64,000 nt of DNA from Streptomyces brasiliensis (GCF_014647875.1 NZ_BMQA01000007.1:294154-358153), one strand, 5' to 3'; counted from the stretch's first letter, positions 25,858-34,982 are shown. Translations and numbers: made by a program. Notes: generated from the letters alone by a model not told the origin.

Positions 25858-26877
25858 CTACTGCATGATCGTCACGGGCAGATGGGCCGGGTCGCCGACG
25901 CAGTAGTAGAACTGCAGGGTGTAGCCGCGTCCCACGGTCACCATGGTCGGGGCGTGCGCCGTTCGGTAGGGATGGCCGGCCGGCTTCTCGGCGTCCTCGC
26001 CGTCCTCGAGGGGACGCCAGCTGCCGGTCGCCCCGTCCCACTCGCTGCTGTCGACCGTGAGCAGCGCCTCCACAGGCCCGCCGCACTGCCCGCAGCGCAG
26101 TTCGTCGGAGCCGGCCGGGTCACGGAAGGTGAAGCGGGCCGGCCAGCCGCCCGCCTTCCAGCCGGGCGCGACCGACAGATCCGACGTGTAGTCCGCCGAC
26201 CGCTCCTTCGCCCATGTGCCGAGGCGTTGCTCCAGCGGCTCGTCCAGAAGGTGATGCGGCGGGAACTCGCGGACCTGCTCAGGATGCAGGACGCACGGCT
26301 CGGGCACATGGTCGCTCTGCTCGGCGTACGGCGGCACGGGCGGCCGCTCCAGCACCTCACCCACGTCCGATGCCCGCCGCCACCTCAGCTGCACGGCCGC
26401 GGAGGCCCCCTCGATCTCGTCGAACGGCAGCCACAGCACCTGGAGCAGGTCCGTCCCCTCCGGGAACGGGAGCGTGGGCACGTCACGGGCGTGGAGCTGG
26501 GCCAGGGGGATCAGCGGGAGCGGTCCTCGGGGCAGCAACTCGGGTGCGTAGCCCGCCTGGATGCGGTCCACGATCTCCTGCTCCGGCTTGGTCAGCAGGT
26601 TCTCGCGGGGCCCGCGGGGGCGCTGCCAGGCCATGGTGAGCAGACCGCGCCGGGTGCGGATGTCGTCGAGCGTGCTCAGGGGCCCGCACGGACGGTGCGG
26701 CGCGTGGACCGGCCAGGGCTCGTCCGCCGGCCACAGCAGTGGCCCGCCCACCGAGCTGTCGTGGACGCCGGGAGCACCCGGCCGCGGGTGCAGTCGCGTG
26801 GCCGTCCGGGCGTACGCCGCCAACTCGGCGAGTTCCGCGGCCACGTCCCATGGCCGCGGCGGTGTCGTACGTGTCAC
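25858..26877 (-). CDS. DUF1963-like hypothetical protein
   Basis: GTG 26877 is chosen because a GGGGAGGGGA ribosome-binding site lies just before it. The 339-residue cytosolic protein has 'SSVGGPLLWPADEPWPV' near the start and 'PLIPLAQLHARDVPTLPFP' in the middle, the style of the YwqG/DUF1963 family. Near the end it has a Cys pair in 'LRCGQCGGPVEAL' that could bind zinc. It ends 'YTLQFYYCVGDPAHLPVTIM'. I know of no catalytic function for this family. It is flanked by an ABC remnant and a divergent FG-GAP gene. Confidence 0.65.
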   Translation of the reverse strand: MTRTTPPRPWDVAAELAELAAYARTATRLHPRPGAPGVHDSSVGGPLLWPADEPWPVHAPHRPCGPLSTLDDIRTRRGLLTMAWQRPRGPRENLLTKPEQEIVDRIQAGYAPELLPRGPLPLIPLAQLHARDVPTLPFPEGTDLLQVLWLPFDEIEGASAAVQLRWRRASDVGEVLERPPVPPYAEQSDHVPEPCVLHPEQVREFPPHHLLDEPLEQRLGTWAKERSADYTSDLSVAPGWKAGGWPARFTFRDPAGSDELRCGQCGGPVEALLTVDSSEWDGATGSWRPLEDGEDAEKPAGHPYRTAHAPTMVTVGRGYTLQFYYCVGDPAHLPVTIMQ

Positions 26878-27029
26878 TGGGTCCCCTCCCCTGAGCCGGT
26901 GCCGGCACCCCATCCAAACAAACACCCGTCCCAGAAGTTCACCGAACTCCCGTACAACCCCCGCCTCCCGCCGCGGGTCTTTCCATCGCGAACCGAACCC
27001 CAGGATCCGCCCCGACCATGGGAGACACC

Positions 27030-28373
27030 TTGCGCAAGCGCACCTGGCTGCTGTCCGCCGTGCTCCTCGCCTCCGGCCTCACCCCGCTGGCGCTCACCGC
27101 GCCCGCGTCCGCTGCCACCGTGGCCGGCAAGAAGCAGGCGGGCGCCGTGGTGGTCGTCTGGGGTACGGCCCACGGCCCCGACTTCGCCAAGCGTTCGGTG
27201 ATCACGCAGAACACGCCGTACATCGCGGGCACGGCCGAGACGGACGACTTCTTCGGCCAGAAGATCACGCCGGCGGACATGAACAAGGACGGCTACGGCG
27301 ACCTCGTCGTCACCGCCCCCGGCGAGGACGACGGCTCCTACCACGGCACCTTCACCATCCTGTGGGGTTCCAAGTCGGGCCTGACCAACGGGACGTCCTT
27401 CAAGAGCCCCGACTGCAAGGCCTGCGGCTTCGCCAAGGACGTCGCCGTGGGGGACTTCACGGCCGACGGCAAGCCGGACGTCGTCGCGATCACCGACGAC
27501 TACGTCTACGTCGAACGCGGCCCGTTCACCAAGACGGGCGGGCACGGCAAGGCCACCAACCTCGATCCGGTCAACGGCGAGGACATCAAGCCGGACCTCG
27601 TGGTCTCCGGCAAGGTCACCAAGGACGGCACGGCCGACTTCGCGGTCCTCGGCTACGACGTGGACACCCGTACGAACCGCGTCTGGTTCTACCGGGGCCG
27701 CAGCGGCGGTCCGGCCGCTCCGCCGCGGAAGATCGGTCTGCCCAGCTCGGGCGACGACACCCACGCGAGTGCCGCGATCGCCGACTTCGACCGGGACGGC
27801 TACGGAGACCTCGCGATCGGCGTTCCCCGCTCCGGCAAGGGCGGCGCCGTGCACGTCCTCAAGGGCACCTCGGCCGGTCCCAGCACCTCGGTCAGGTCGA
27901 TCACCCAGAACACCACCGGCGTTCCGGGCACATCCGAGTACCCCGACTACTTCGGGTACGACGTGTCGGCGGGCGACGTGAACAACGACGGCTTTGCGGA
28001 CCTCGCGGTGGGCATCCCGATGGAGTCGATGGAGGGATCCGTCAGCGCCGGGATCTACCCCGGCGCGGTCACCGTCCTGCGCGGCGGTACGGGCGGCCTC
28101 ACCGGGAAGGCCTCCCGCCAGTACGACGTCAGGACACCCGGCGTCGAGGGCGATCTCGGGGAGCACTCCGACTGGCTCGGCTCGTCGGTCCTGCTGCGCG
28201 ACTTCACCCACGACGGACGCGCCGAACTGGTCGCCTCCGCCGATGGGATCGGCCGCCTCCACTACCTCCCCGGCACGGCCTCCGGCCCCACGGGCACCGG
28301 CTCCTCGCTGCATACCGTCCAGTCCCTGGGCCTCGGCGCGCGCCCGTGGTTCGGCGCCGCTCTGGCGGACTGA
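27030..28373 (+). CDS. Secreted FG-GAP repeat protein, possibly truncated at the C-terminus
   Basis: TTG 27030 is preferred because GGGAG lies five bases upstream and the product begins with a normal signal peptide (RKRTWLLSAVLLASGL ... ASAAT). ATG 27018 is an in-frame alternative. About 447 residues hold FG-GAP blades such as 'DMNKDGYGDLVVTAPGEDD', 'DFDRDGYGDLAIGVP' and 'DVNNDGFADLAVGIP'. The protein stops at 'WFGAALAD'. Directly after the TGA, in another frame, the DNA reads MINGDGSRDVAIAWER, exactly what an FG-GAP blade needs next. A frameshift may have removed the last half-blade. Confidence 0.82.
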   Translation: MRKRTWLLSAVLLASGLTPLALTAPASAATVAGKKQAGAVVVVWGTAHGPDFAKRSVITQNTPYIAGTAETDDFFGQKITPADMNKDGYGDLVVTAPGEDDGSYHGTFTILWGSKSGLTNGTSFKSPDCKACGFAKDVAVGDFTADGKPDVVAITDDYVYVERGPFTKTGGHGKATNLDPVNGEDIKPDLVVSGKVTKDGTADFAVLGYDVDTRTNRVWFYRGRSGGPAAPPRKIGLPSSGDDTHASAAIADFDRDGYGDLAIGVPRSGKGGAVHVLKGTSAGPSTSVRSITQNTTGVPGTSEYPDYFGYDVSAGDVNNDGFADLAVGIPMESMEGSVSAGIYPGAVTVLRGGTGGLTGKASRQYDVRTPGVEGDLGEHSDWLGSSVLLRDFTHDGRAELVASADGIGRLHYLPGTASGPTGTGSSLHTVQSLGLGARPWFGAALAD

Positions 28374-28431
28374 TGATCAACGGCGATGGCTCCCGGGACG
28401 TGGCGATCGCATGGGAACGGCCGGATCCCTC

Positions 28432-29400
28432 TCAGTCGTCCGTGCCCAGAGCAGCGCGGAGCATCGCGCCGGCCTGCGCGACCGCCGCCCGGGTGGCGTG
28501 CGTGGCGGCGAGCGGGGTGAGCATCATGAAGTCGTGGGTGACGCCGTCGTAGCGGACCGCCGTCACGGGTACGCCCGCGGCCCGCAGCTTGGCGGCGTAC
28601 GCCTCGCCCTCGTCACGCAGCACGTCGGCCTCGTCCACTATCACGAAGGCGGGCGGCAGACCGGCCAGTTGGTCGAGGGACGCGTGCAGGGGCGAGGCCG
28701 TGATGGCCGTACGGCGTGAGACGTCGGGCAGATAGGCGTCCCAGAACCACTCCATCGCCTTGGCCGTCAGGAAGTAGCCGGTGGCGAACTGTGTGTAGGA
28801 GCCGGTGTCCATGGCGGCGTCGGTGACCGGATAGAACAGCGACTGGTGGACGAAGTCCACGGTCCCGCGTTCCTTGGCCAGCAGGGCGAGGGCGGCGGCC
28901 ATGTTCCCGCCGGCCGAGTCGCCGGCGACCGCGATGCGGGCCGGATCGATGCCGTGATCTGCGCCGTGGCGGGCGACCCAGCGGGCGGTCGCGTAGCCCT
29001 GCTCGAGCGCGACCGGGTAATGCGCCTCGGGCGAGCGGGTGTACTCGACGAACACGACGGCGGCCCGCGCCTCGACCGCGAGTTCGCGTACGAGCCGGTC
29101 GTGGGTGCCTGCGTTGCCGAGGACCCAGCCGCCACCGTGCAGGTAGACCACGGCCGGCAGCGGCAGAAGGGCGTGCGGCGGCTTGACGATGCGCACACGG
29201 ACGTCACCGGCGTCGACCGGGACGGTGACCCACTCCTCGTCGACCGGAAGCTTCCCGATCGGTGCCGCCTGCAGATCGTCGAGCGTCTTGCGTGCCTCCT
29301 CGGGCGACAGCTCGTACACGAAGGGCGGCTTGGAGGTGGCGTCGGCGAGTTGCTGGGCGGCGGGCTCCAGAACGACGGTATCGGTGGCCTGGTCGGTCAT
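28432..29400 (-). CDS. Alpha/beta hydrolase of the hormone-sensitive-lipase-like group
   Basis: The 322-residue esterase has the oxyanion motif 'VVYLHGGGWVLGNAGTH' and nucleophile elbow 'IAVAGDSAGGNMAAALALL'. The acidic residue lies in 'AFVIVDEADVLRDEGEAYA' and the catalytic His in 'VTAVRYDGVTHDFMML'. It lacks a signal peptide, so it is cytosolic. It likely hydrolyses short acyl esters. It is divergent from a remnant of an AraC-type regulator, probably its former regulator. It starts at ATG 29400. Confidence 0.9.
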   Translation of the reverse strand: MTDQATDTVVLEPAAQQLADATSKPPFVYELSPEEARKTLDDLQAAPIGKLPVDEEWVTVPVDAGDVRVRIVKPPHALLPLPAVVYLHGGGWVLGNAGTHDRLVRELAVEARAAVVFVEYTRSPEAHYPVALEQGYATARWVARHGADHGIDPARIAVAGDSAGGNMAAALALLAKERGTVDFVHQSLFYPVTDAAMDTGSYTQFATGYFLTAKAMEWFWDAYLPDVSRRTAITASPLHASLDQLAGLPPAFVIVDEADVLRDEGEAYAAKLRAAGVPVTAVRYDGVTHDFMMLTPLAATHATRAAVAQAGAMLRAALGTDD

Positions 29401-29540
29401 GACACATCCCGCAGGTGGTGGCAGATGACGGTCGTCCTGCCAGGGTCCTCCGCCCAGGACACGACCGCATCCGTCGTGCCCGGGCGGAGGACCTCGGTCC
29501 GGTTCAGCCCGCGGAACCGGGGAGCCGGCTGCCCCGCGGG

Positions 29541-29698
29541 TCCGTAGCCGGTGTGGCGTACGAGTTCGGCTACGCCTCGGAGAGCGCCTTCAGCCACGCC
29601 TTCCGGCGCGTGGTGGGCGAGTTCCCCACGGCCTACCGCCACCGCCCCCCGGTGTACACGCTGCCGGAGACGTACGCACCGAAGGAACCCCGAGAACC
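29541..29698 (+). pseudogene. C-terminal remnant of an AraC-family regulator
   Basis: The frame reads SVAGVAYEFGYASESAFSH, followed by 'AFRRVVGEFPTAYRHRPP', which is the second helix-turn-helix of AraC-type activators almost complete. No AraC domain, first HTH or proper start precedes it, and the frame runs on into unrelated sequence. It points away from the alpha/beta hydrolase gene, the usual place for a divergent AraC regulator, so the hydrolase seems to have lost its regulator through a deletion of the 5' part. Confidence 0.75.
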
Positions 29699-29699
29699 T

Positions 29700-30016
29700 T
29701 CAGGACTCGTCGAAGCAGTGATCGTCCTCGAGGTCCTCGAGCAGGGTGGGACGCGTCGGCTCCCAGCTCAGCAGCTCACGGGTGATCGTGTTGGAGGAGG
29801 GTGCGTCGAGCCCGATGAACGGACCCATCAGGCGAAGTGCTCGCCGGCGTCCTCGGGCGCGAGCGACGCCGTGGGCACACCGAGCCCGCGGCCGATGACC
29901 TCGGCGACGTCACATGTCGAGCGGCCCGGGCTCGCTCTGGGCGTCACCGATCCCGAGCGCCACGAGTCGCGGGTCCCCGCCGTCGTGTGTGCGGCGACGA
30001 AGGCGGCGGTCTCCAT
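29700..30016 (-). pseudogene. Frameshifted C-terminal remnant of an NAD(P)-binding reductase/epimerase
   Basis: Minus-strand translation gives 'CDVAEVIGRGLGVPTASLAP' then 'EDAGEHFA' and a stop. One base later, the other frame continues 'MGPFIGLDAPSSNTITRELL' and 'SWEPTRPTLLEDLEDDHCF' to TGA at 29700-29702. Together this is the C-terminus of a Rossmann NAD-dependent epimerase/reductase with a single missing base near 29828 (FA-W-MGPF expected). The N-terminal cofactor-binding part is absent; the upstream residues to 30016 do not match it. Confidence 0.65.
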
Positions 30017-30058
30017 GCTCGGATCTCACGGCGTGGGTAGGCGGGGGCGCGCCGGACC

Positions 30059-30145
30059 GTCGAGGTGGTCGTGCGTCTGGCGTCGCTCGATGAGACCGGC
30101 CCGACGGGCACGTTCTGGGAGAACGCGGGAGAGTTGCCGTGGTGA
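30059..30145 (+). pseudogene. C-terminal remnant of a short-chain dehydrogenase
   Basis: The last 28 codons read 'VEVVVRLASLDETGPTGTFW' then 'ENAGELPW' and stop at 30143-30145. This is the characteristic tail of classical SDR proteins (GPTGxFWxxxxxxPW). Everything upstream of 30059 is unrelated in this frame, so only the tail survives. Confidence 0.6.
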
Positions 30146-30368
30146 CGGCGGGACGACGGTGTGCCGGAGGGTTGCATGCTCGGCGAGTGAAGTGAAGGAG
30201 AACGTCGGGTGGCGTGCCCGCAAGAGTCTCTGAAAGGTCACCTGACAGGCGGCCGAATTACGACTCTCTGTCCGAACTGGTCCGATTCCGTGGGACGTAG
30301 CGTGAGGCGTCCGTGTCCGTCGGGTCCAGGCTTCCGTCGGCTCGCCGCGTGAGGATGGCGTACTTCTG

Positions 30369-31568
30369 ATGCAGGGCAGATTTCAGCAGCCGCTCCCCCC
30401 GACCACCGAGACGCTCGCGCACGGTGGAGGCGTCGCCGTGGCGGAACCACCGCCGAGCACGGCGCCGGAGCGGACCGCTGTCACCGCCGGCCGGACCCGC
30501 CCCCGCCCCCGCCTCTATGTCATCGACGGTATACGCCTGGTCGCCGCGCTCATGGTCGCCCTGCACCACTACGCGGGCACCAAGCGGGTCGACCAGCCGG
30601 GCAATGTGATCTGGGGCCGCCCGGCGTCCGAGATCATGCCGACGGTGTTCCGTTTCGCGTCGTTCGGCTGGATCGGCGTGGAGATCTTCTTCGTGATCAG
30701 CGGCTTCGTGATCTGCATGTCGTGCTGGGGCCGTGCGCCGAAGGACTTCTTCGTGTCCCGGGTGATCCGCCTCTACCCGGCGTACTGGGTCGGGGTGGCC
30801 TTCACGACGGCCGTCCTGCTCGTGCTGCCGGGCGTGTGGCACCGCCCGCAGGGCCGCGACATCCTCCTCAACCTGACGATGCTGCAGTCGGGTTCCGGCG
30901 TGTCGAACGTCGACATGGTGTACTGGACCCTCTGGTCGGAGCTGCGCTTCTACCTGCTCTTCATGGTCGTGGTGGCGATGGGTCTGACGTACCGCAGGGT
31001 CGTCGTCTTCTGCTGCGTGTGGGGCGCGGCGGCGATGCTCGCGCCGGTGTCCAAGTTCCCGCTGCTGGTGCTGGCGGCGGACCCGAGCGGCGCCTGGTAC
31101 TTCATCGCGGGCCTGGCCCTCTACCTCATGCACCGCTTTGGCCAGGACCTGCTGCTCTGGGGCGTCCTCGCGATGGCCTGGCTGATGGGCCAGCGGGAAC
31201 TGGGCCTGCGGGTCGAGTACGAAGGCGTCTCCAGCTGGCGTGGTTCCGTGCTGATCTTCACGGTCTTCCTGCTGGTCATGGTGGCGGTCGCGCTGGGCTT
31301 CACGGACCGCATCCGCTGGAAGTGGCTGGTGACGGCGGGCTGCCTGACCTACCCGCTGTACCTGATGCACTACGTGGCCGGCACGACGCTGATCAACCGC
31401 CTCCACGACACGATGGACCCGCGCCTGCTCCTGGCGGTGCTCGTCACGGGCTTCCTGCTCCTGAGCTGGCTGGTCCACCGTCTGGTGGAACGGCCGGCGG
31501 CCCGCTTGATGAAACGGGGCCTGGAATCGTCGTTCGTCCGCCTGCGCTCCTTCGGCAGGGCGGCGTGA
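30369..31568 (+). CDS. OafA/YrhL-type membrane O-acyltransferase
   Basis: The 399-residue protein from ATG 30369 has about ten membrane helices and the acyltransferase-3 hallmarks. These are 'YVIDGIRLVAALMVALHHY' with the catalytic His in helix one, 'EIFFVISGFVICMS' and 'VSRVIRLYPAYWVGV'. A long, basic cytoplasmic N-terminus of about 50 residues precedes the first helix. The family transfers acyl groups onto sugars of surface polysaccharides or small molecules at the membrane. It stands alone, and the acceptor is unknown. A second acyltransferase is at 41661. Confidence 0.9.
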   Translation: MQGRFQQPLPPTTETLAHGGGVAVAEPPPSTAPERTAVTAGRTRPRPRLYVIDGIRLVAALMVALHHYAGTKRVDQPGNVIWGRPASEIMPTVFRFASFGWIGVEIFFVISGFVICMSCWGRAPKDFFVSRVIRLYPAYWVGVAFTTAVLLVLPGVWHRPQGRDILLNLTMLQSGSGVSNVDMVYWTLWSELRFYLLFMVVVAMGLTYRRVVVFCCVWGAAAMLAPVSKFPLLVLAADPSGAWYFIAGLALYLMHRFGQDLLLWGVLAMAWLMGQRELGLRVEYEGVSSWRGSVLIFTVFLLVMVAVALGFTDRIRWKWLVTAGCLTYPLYLMHYVAGTTLINRLHDTMDPRLLLAVLVTGFLLLSWLVHRLVERPAARLMKRGLESSFVRLRSFGRAA

Positions 31569-31572
31569 ACGG

Positions 31573-31860
31573 TCACCAGCCCAGCGCGCCCTCGTCGGCT
31601 CGCCCGTCCCGGGCCGGCGCGGCCGGGGGCGCGTCGTGGCAGGTGAAGCCGAGCCGTGTCAGCGCCCGGCGCATCTCACCCACCGTGAAGTCGCGGCGGT
31701 TCTGCCCGGTGATCACTTCCCCGACCTGCATCACGGGGTAGACACGGCGGTCGATGGTCACACTCACGCTGGTGACGGGTTCGGGGGTGATGCCGCTCAT
31801 CGACTGCTCGACCTCGCTCTTGGTCAGGTCGAAGGGGTAACGGGCGATGACACAGCGCAT
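31573..31860 (-). CDS. SCO5918-like small protein linked to the DEAD-box/cold-shock genes
   Basis: ATG 31860 with GGAG six bases upstream gives a 95-residue protein (MRCVIARYPFDLTKSEVEQS). It contains 'GEVITGQNRRDFTVGEMRRA' and a single late Cys. I recognise this as the Streptomyces family named after SCO5918, which is found next to a DEAD-box helicase and a cold-shock gene, as here. No enzymatic motif is evident. Its size and basic character would allow nucleic-acid or ribosome binding, which is speculation. It converges with the acyltransferase gene, 4 bp apart. Confidence 0.7.
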   Translation of the reverse strand: MRCVIARYPFDLTKSEVEQSMSGITPEPVTSVSVTIDRRVYPVMQVGEVITGQNRRDFTVGEMRRALTRLGFTCHDAPPAAPARDGRADEGALGW

Positions 31861-32120
31861 GTCTGGCTCCACAGGGTCGGGGGAGAAACGCCGGAGGGGT
31901 GGACCGCGCGACGCGGTCAGCGGGTCCTACGTCGTTGGTGGGTCGGACGGGCTGTCGTGAGGTTCCGGAGATCCGGAGTCGCCGGGTACGGCGCAGGGCG
32001 GACGCGGCGTCAAGGGCTTCTCCTCTTCGGCGGGGCGGGCAGGGCGGGCGAAGGGTCCTCCCGGCCAGGACGGGCGGCGAGGCTCGCCCCGACCGCCGGG
32101 AGCGCGTCCCGGTGCCCGGG

Positions 32121-33743
32121 CTATGGGTTGTTCCTCGGGGCGGAGCGACGGGCTCGGGCGGTGGCCCGTCCCCTCTCGTCGCGACCGGTGGTTCGTCCCC
32201 TCTCGTCGCGACCGGTGGCGGCCCGTCCCCCGTCGTCACGGCCGGCGGTGGCTCGTCCACTCGCGCCGCGGCCGGCGGTCCGTCCCCTGCGGCTCCGGGA
32301 GGCGGATCCCGTGCGTGCGCTCTGTTCGGGGACCGGCGCGGTGACGGTGACGGGCACGCCGGAGGGGGTCCGGGCGCCGGTGATGCGATGCAGTTCGGCC
32401 TCGCCCGGGCGGATCCGGACGCTCTGTGGAGTGATGCCGGCGTCGGCCATCAGCCGGTCCATCGCGCGACGCTGGTGCGGCAGGACGAGCGTGACGACGG
32501 TGCCGGACTCGCCGGCGCGGGCGGTACGGCCGCCGCGGTGCAGGTAGTCCTTGTGGTCGGTGGGCGGGTCCACGTTCACGACGAGGTCGAGGTCGTCGAC
32601 GTGGATCCCGCGGGCGGCGACATTGGTGGCCACCAGGACCGTGACGTGGCCTTCCTTGAACTGGGCGAGCGTCCGGTTGCGCTGCGGCTGGGACTTGCCG
32701 CCGTGCAGGGCCGAGGCACGCACACCGACCGAGAGCAGGTGCTTGGCCAGCCGGTCGACCGCGTGCTTGGTGTCCAGGAACATGATCACTCGCCCGTCGC
32801 GGGCGGCGATCTCGGTCGCGGTGGTGTGTTTGTCGGCGTCGTGCACGTGCAGCAGATGGTGGTCCATGGTGGTGACGGCTCCCGCGGACGGGTCGACCGA
32901 GTGCACCACGGGGTCGTGGAGGTAGCGGCGTACGAGGAGATCGATGTTGCGATCCAGGGTGGCCGAGAACAGCAACCGCTGGCCACCAGCAGGGACTTGG
33001 TCGAGCAGCGCGGTCACCTGCGGCATGAAGCCCATGTCGGCCATCTGGTCGGCTTCGTCCAGGACGGTGACGGCGACCCGGTCCAGCCGGCAGTCACCCC
33101 GCTCGATGAGGTCCTTGAGACGGCCGGGCGTCGCCACCACGACCTCGGCGCCGCCGCGCAGCGCACTCGCCTGACGGCCGATCGACATGCCGCCCACCAC
33201 CGTGGTGAGCCGCAGACGCAGGGCGCGGGCGTAGGGGGCGAGCGCGTCGGTGACCTGCTGGGCCAGTTCCCGGGTGGGTGCGAGGACGAGGCCGAGCGGC
33301 TGCCGGGGCTGGGCCCGCTGTCCGTCCAGACGGGCCAGCAGAGGCAGTCCGAAGGCGAGCGTCTTGCCCGAGCCCGTGCGCCCGCGGCCCAGGACGTCCC
33401 GCCCGGCCAGCGCGTTGGGCATGGTGGCCGCCTGGATCGGGAAGGGCACGGTGAGACCCTCGGTGCCGAGCGCGGCCACCAGACGTGCGGGCATCTCCAG
33501 TTCGGCGAACGTCTCGACCGCCGGGAGCGGCTCCGTGAGAGTGACCGGCAGGGCGAACTCCTGCCGGCGTGCGGAGGAGCGTGCTCCTTGGCCGCTGCGG
33601 CGTCCGGTGACGGGACGAGGGCTCTGCCGGCCGGTCTCCTGCGCACGGAAGCGGCTGCCACGCGTGCTGCCTGCCGAGCGTGTCGGATTCTTGTCCGCGT
33701 GGAAACGGCCGGAGCGGCCGCCGGTACCACGGGTGCGGTTCAT
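32121..33743 (-). CDS. DEAD-box ATP-dependent RNA helicase
   Basis: The 540-residue protein carries all core motifs in order: Q-motif region 'TVPFPIQAATMPNAL', motif I 'GRTGSGKT' (121-128), Ia 'PTREL', Ib 'TPGRL', DEAD at 229-232, SAT near 260, and motif VI 'HRGGRTAR'. An Arg/Gly/Thr-rich basic tail of about 70 residues (GRDERGRTTGRDERGR) suits RNA binding. The N-terminal 60 residues are also Arg/Ser/Gly-rich. It follows a cold-shock gene on the same strand, so it probably unwinds RNA structures at low temperature. Confidence 0.93.
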   Translation of the reverse strand: MNRTRGTGGRSGRFHADKNPTRSAGSTRGSRFRAQETGRQSPRPVTGRRSGQGARSSARRQEFALPVTLTEPLPAVETFAELEMPARLVAALGTEGLTVPFPIQAATMPNALAGRDVLGRGRTGSGKTLAFGLPLLARLDGQRAQPRQPLGLVLAPTRELAQQVTDALAPYARALRLRLTTVVGGMSIGRQASALRGGAEVVVATPGRLKDLIERGDCRLDRVAVTVLDEADQMADMGFMPQVTALLDQVPAGGQRLLFSATLDRNIDLLVRRYLHDPVVHSVDPSAGAVTTMDHHLLHVHDADKHTTATEIAARDGRVIMFLDTKHAVDRLAKHLLSVGVRASALHGGKSQPQRNRTLAQFKEGHVTVLVATNVAARGIHVDDLDLVVNVDPPTDHKDYLHRGGRTARAGESGTVVTLVLPHQRRAMDRLMADAGITPQSVRIRPGEAELHRITGARTPSGVPVTVTAPVPEQSARTGSASRSRRGRTAGRGASGRATAGRDDGGRAATGRDERGRTTGRDERGRATARARRSAPRNNP

Positions 33744-33934
33744 GGAGGAACCTTCCTCGATGCGGCGTATCGAGGAATTCCGTCCGGCGGCGTGGAGCCG
33801 CGCGAGGATTCACAAGAATGGGCCGAAGGAAATGCGAAAAGCCGGGCCTCTCCGTATGGTGAGGCCGGGACTGTCGGTCTGTCCGGGAAACCCGGGGAAA
33901 CCTCGGGAAGCCGGGAAATCCGGGAAAGCAATGA

Positions 33935-33969
33935 GCTGGGGCCCGCACCCCAAGAGCGCGGGCCCCAGC
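33935..33969 (-). terminator. Terminator of the cold-shock gene
   Basis: A perfect 12-bp stem (33935-33946 with 33958-33969) with an 11-base loop lies 20 bp beyond the cold-shock stop codon. The minus-strand transcript then runs into CUCAUUGCUUU, a moderately U-rich tail. It sits between the cold-shock and helicase genes. Confidence 0.75.
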
Positions 33970-33988
33970 CACATGGTTCGTGTCAGCG

Positions 33989-34192
33989 TCAGGCGGGAAC
34001 GATGTTCTCGGCCTGGGGGCCCTTCTGGCCCTGGGTGACATCGAAGGTAACCTTCTGGCCTTCCTGAAGCTCGCGGAAGCCGGAGGTGGCGATGTTCGAG
34101 TAGTGGGCGAACACGTCGGCGCCGCCGCCGTCCTGCTCGATGAAGCCGAAGCCCTTTTCCGCGTTGAACCACTTCACGGTGCCAGATGCCAT
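33989..34192 (-). CDS. CspA-family cold-shock protein
   Basis: The 67-residue single OB-fold protein shows RNP1 ('KGFGFIEQD') and RNP2-like ('DVFAHYSNI') motifs, with '[16 protein letters not shown]' at the start. It binds single-stranded RNA and DNA and melts mRNA structure. ATG 34192 is preceded by about 140 bases of comparatively AT-rich leader (34200-34340), typical of cold-shock mRNAs with structured 5' regions. Its own terminator follows. It is usually among the most expressed actinobacterial genes. Confidence 0.96.
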   Translation of the reverse strand: MASGTVKWFNAEKGFGFIEQDGGGADVFAHYSNIATSGFRELQEGQKVTFDVTQGQKGPQAENIVPA

Positions 34193-34422
34193 ATTGAATC
34201 TCCCTTTGGGGCAGTGCCGGATTCCGCACTTTGCGGATCCGAGTCGCCGCGATGATCACCCCTCCGGAAAGATCCGGAAAGCTCTGCTAAAGAAACAAAT
34301 CTCTGGCAACCAAAACTGCAACTGTTATCACGTTAACACAGGTCGGGGGGAAGCCCCGTGTGTTTTCGGGATCGTTCGGTGATCCTTGCCCCGGGGGAGT
34401 CCGTATTTCTGTACCGGCGGGA

Positions 34423-34761
34423 TTAGATATCCGCGCCGTGCTCGCCCAGCTTCCGGCGCATGTCCCGGTTCAGGCGGAGGGCGTCCTCCAGCTGGTCCTC
34501 GAGAGAGATGATGCGGCACGCGGCCTCGATGGGGGTGCCCTGGTCGACGAGCTCACGGGCGCGGGCGGCGATGCGCAATTGACGGCGGGAGTACCGGCGG
34601 TGGCCGCCTTCCGAACGCAGGGGAGTGATCAGCTCGGCTTCGCCGACGGCCCGGAGGAAAGCGGGAGTGGTGCCGAGGACGTCCGCGGCACGTCCCATGG
34701 TGTAGGCGGGATAGTCGTCGTCGTCGAGGTTGCCGGCGACAGGGGCGTTCTCAGCAGGCAT
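34423..34761 (-). CDS. MerR-type helix-turn-helix regulator
   Basis: From ATG 34761 the 112-residue protein has a MerR-like winged HTH: 'YTMGRAADVLGTTPAFLRAV', then 'LITPLRSEGGHRRYSRRQL', which is the wing. A short helix 'ACRIISLEDQLEDALRLNRD' allows dimerisation. There is no long effector domain and no Cys cluster, so it is a minimal form, like small Streptomyces developmental or stress regulators. It lies upstream of the cold-shock gene on the same strand, 230 bp away. Confidence 0.85.
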   Translation of the reverse strand: MPAENAPVAGNLDDDDYPAYTMGRAADVLGTTPAFLRAVGEAELITPLRSEGGHRRYSRRQLRIAARARELVDQGTPIEAACRIISLEDQLEDALRLNRDMRRKLGEHGADI

Positions 34762-34953
34762 GGCACCTTCGTTTCGGGGACGGCGAGGGCTCGGACGCGC
34801 GTGGCACCCGTGCTCCGAAGGATTCAGCACCGTCTGCCTCGTGCGACAACCCTAACGCCGGCGGGCACGGATATGTGTCTCCGCCGTGACAGCCTTTCCC
34901 CCCGCCGCCGGGGCCGGGTCACGATGGCCCGCGGACTCGCTTCCCCAGGGGGT

Positions 34954-34982
34954 CACCAGTTCGACCGGTGATCGAACTGGTG
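34954..34982 (-). terminator. Terminator hairpin after the M56 peptidase gene
   Basis: A perfect 11-bp stem (34954-34964 with 34972-34982) with a 7-base loop abuts the TGA of the M56 gene (34983-34985). Confidence 0.6.

Noticed and set aside
32140..32300. Tandem DNA repeats with TCGTCGCGACCGGTGG-type words
   Set aside because: These are explained as codon-level repeats of the Arg/Gly/Asp-rich tail of the DEAD-box helicase rather than a separate element.
31899..34067. A 722-codon plus-strand frame over the DEAD-box helicase
   Set aside because: The opposite strand encodes a complete helicase with all motifs, so this is a shadow.
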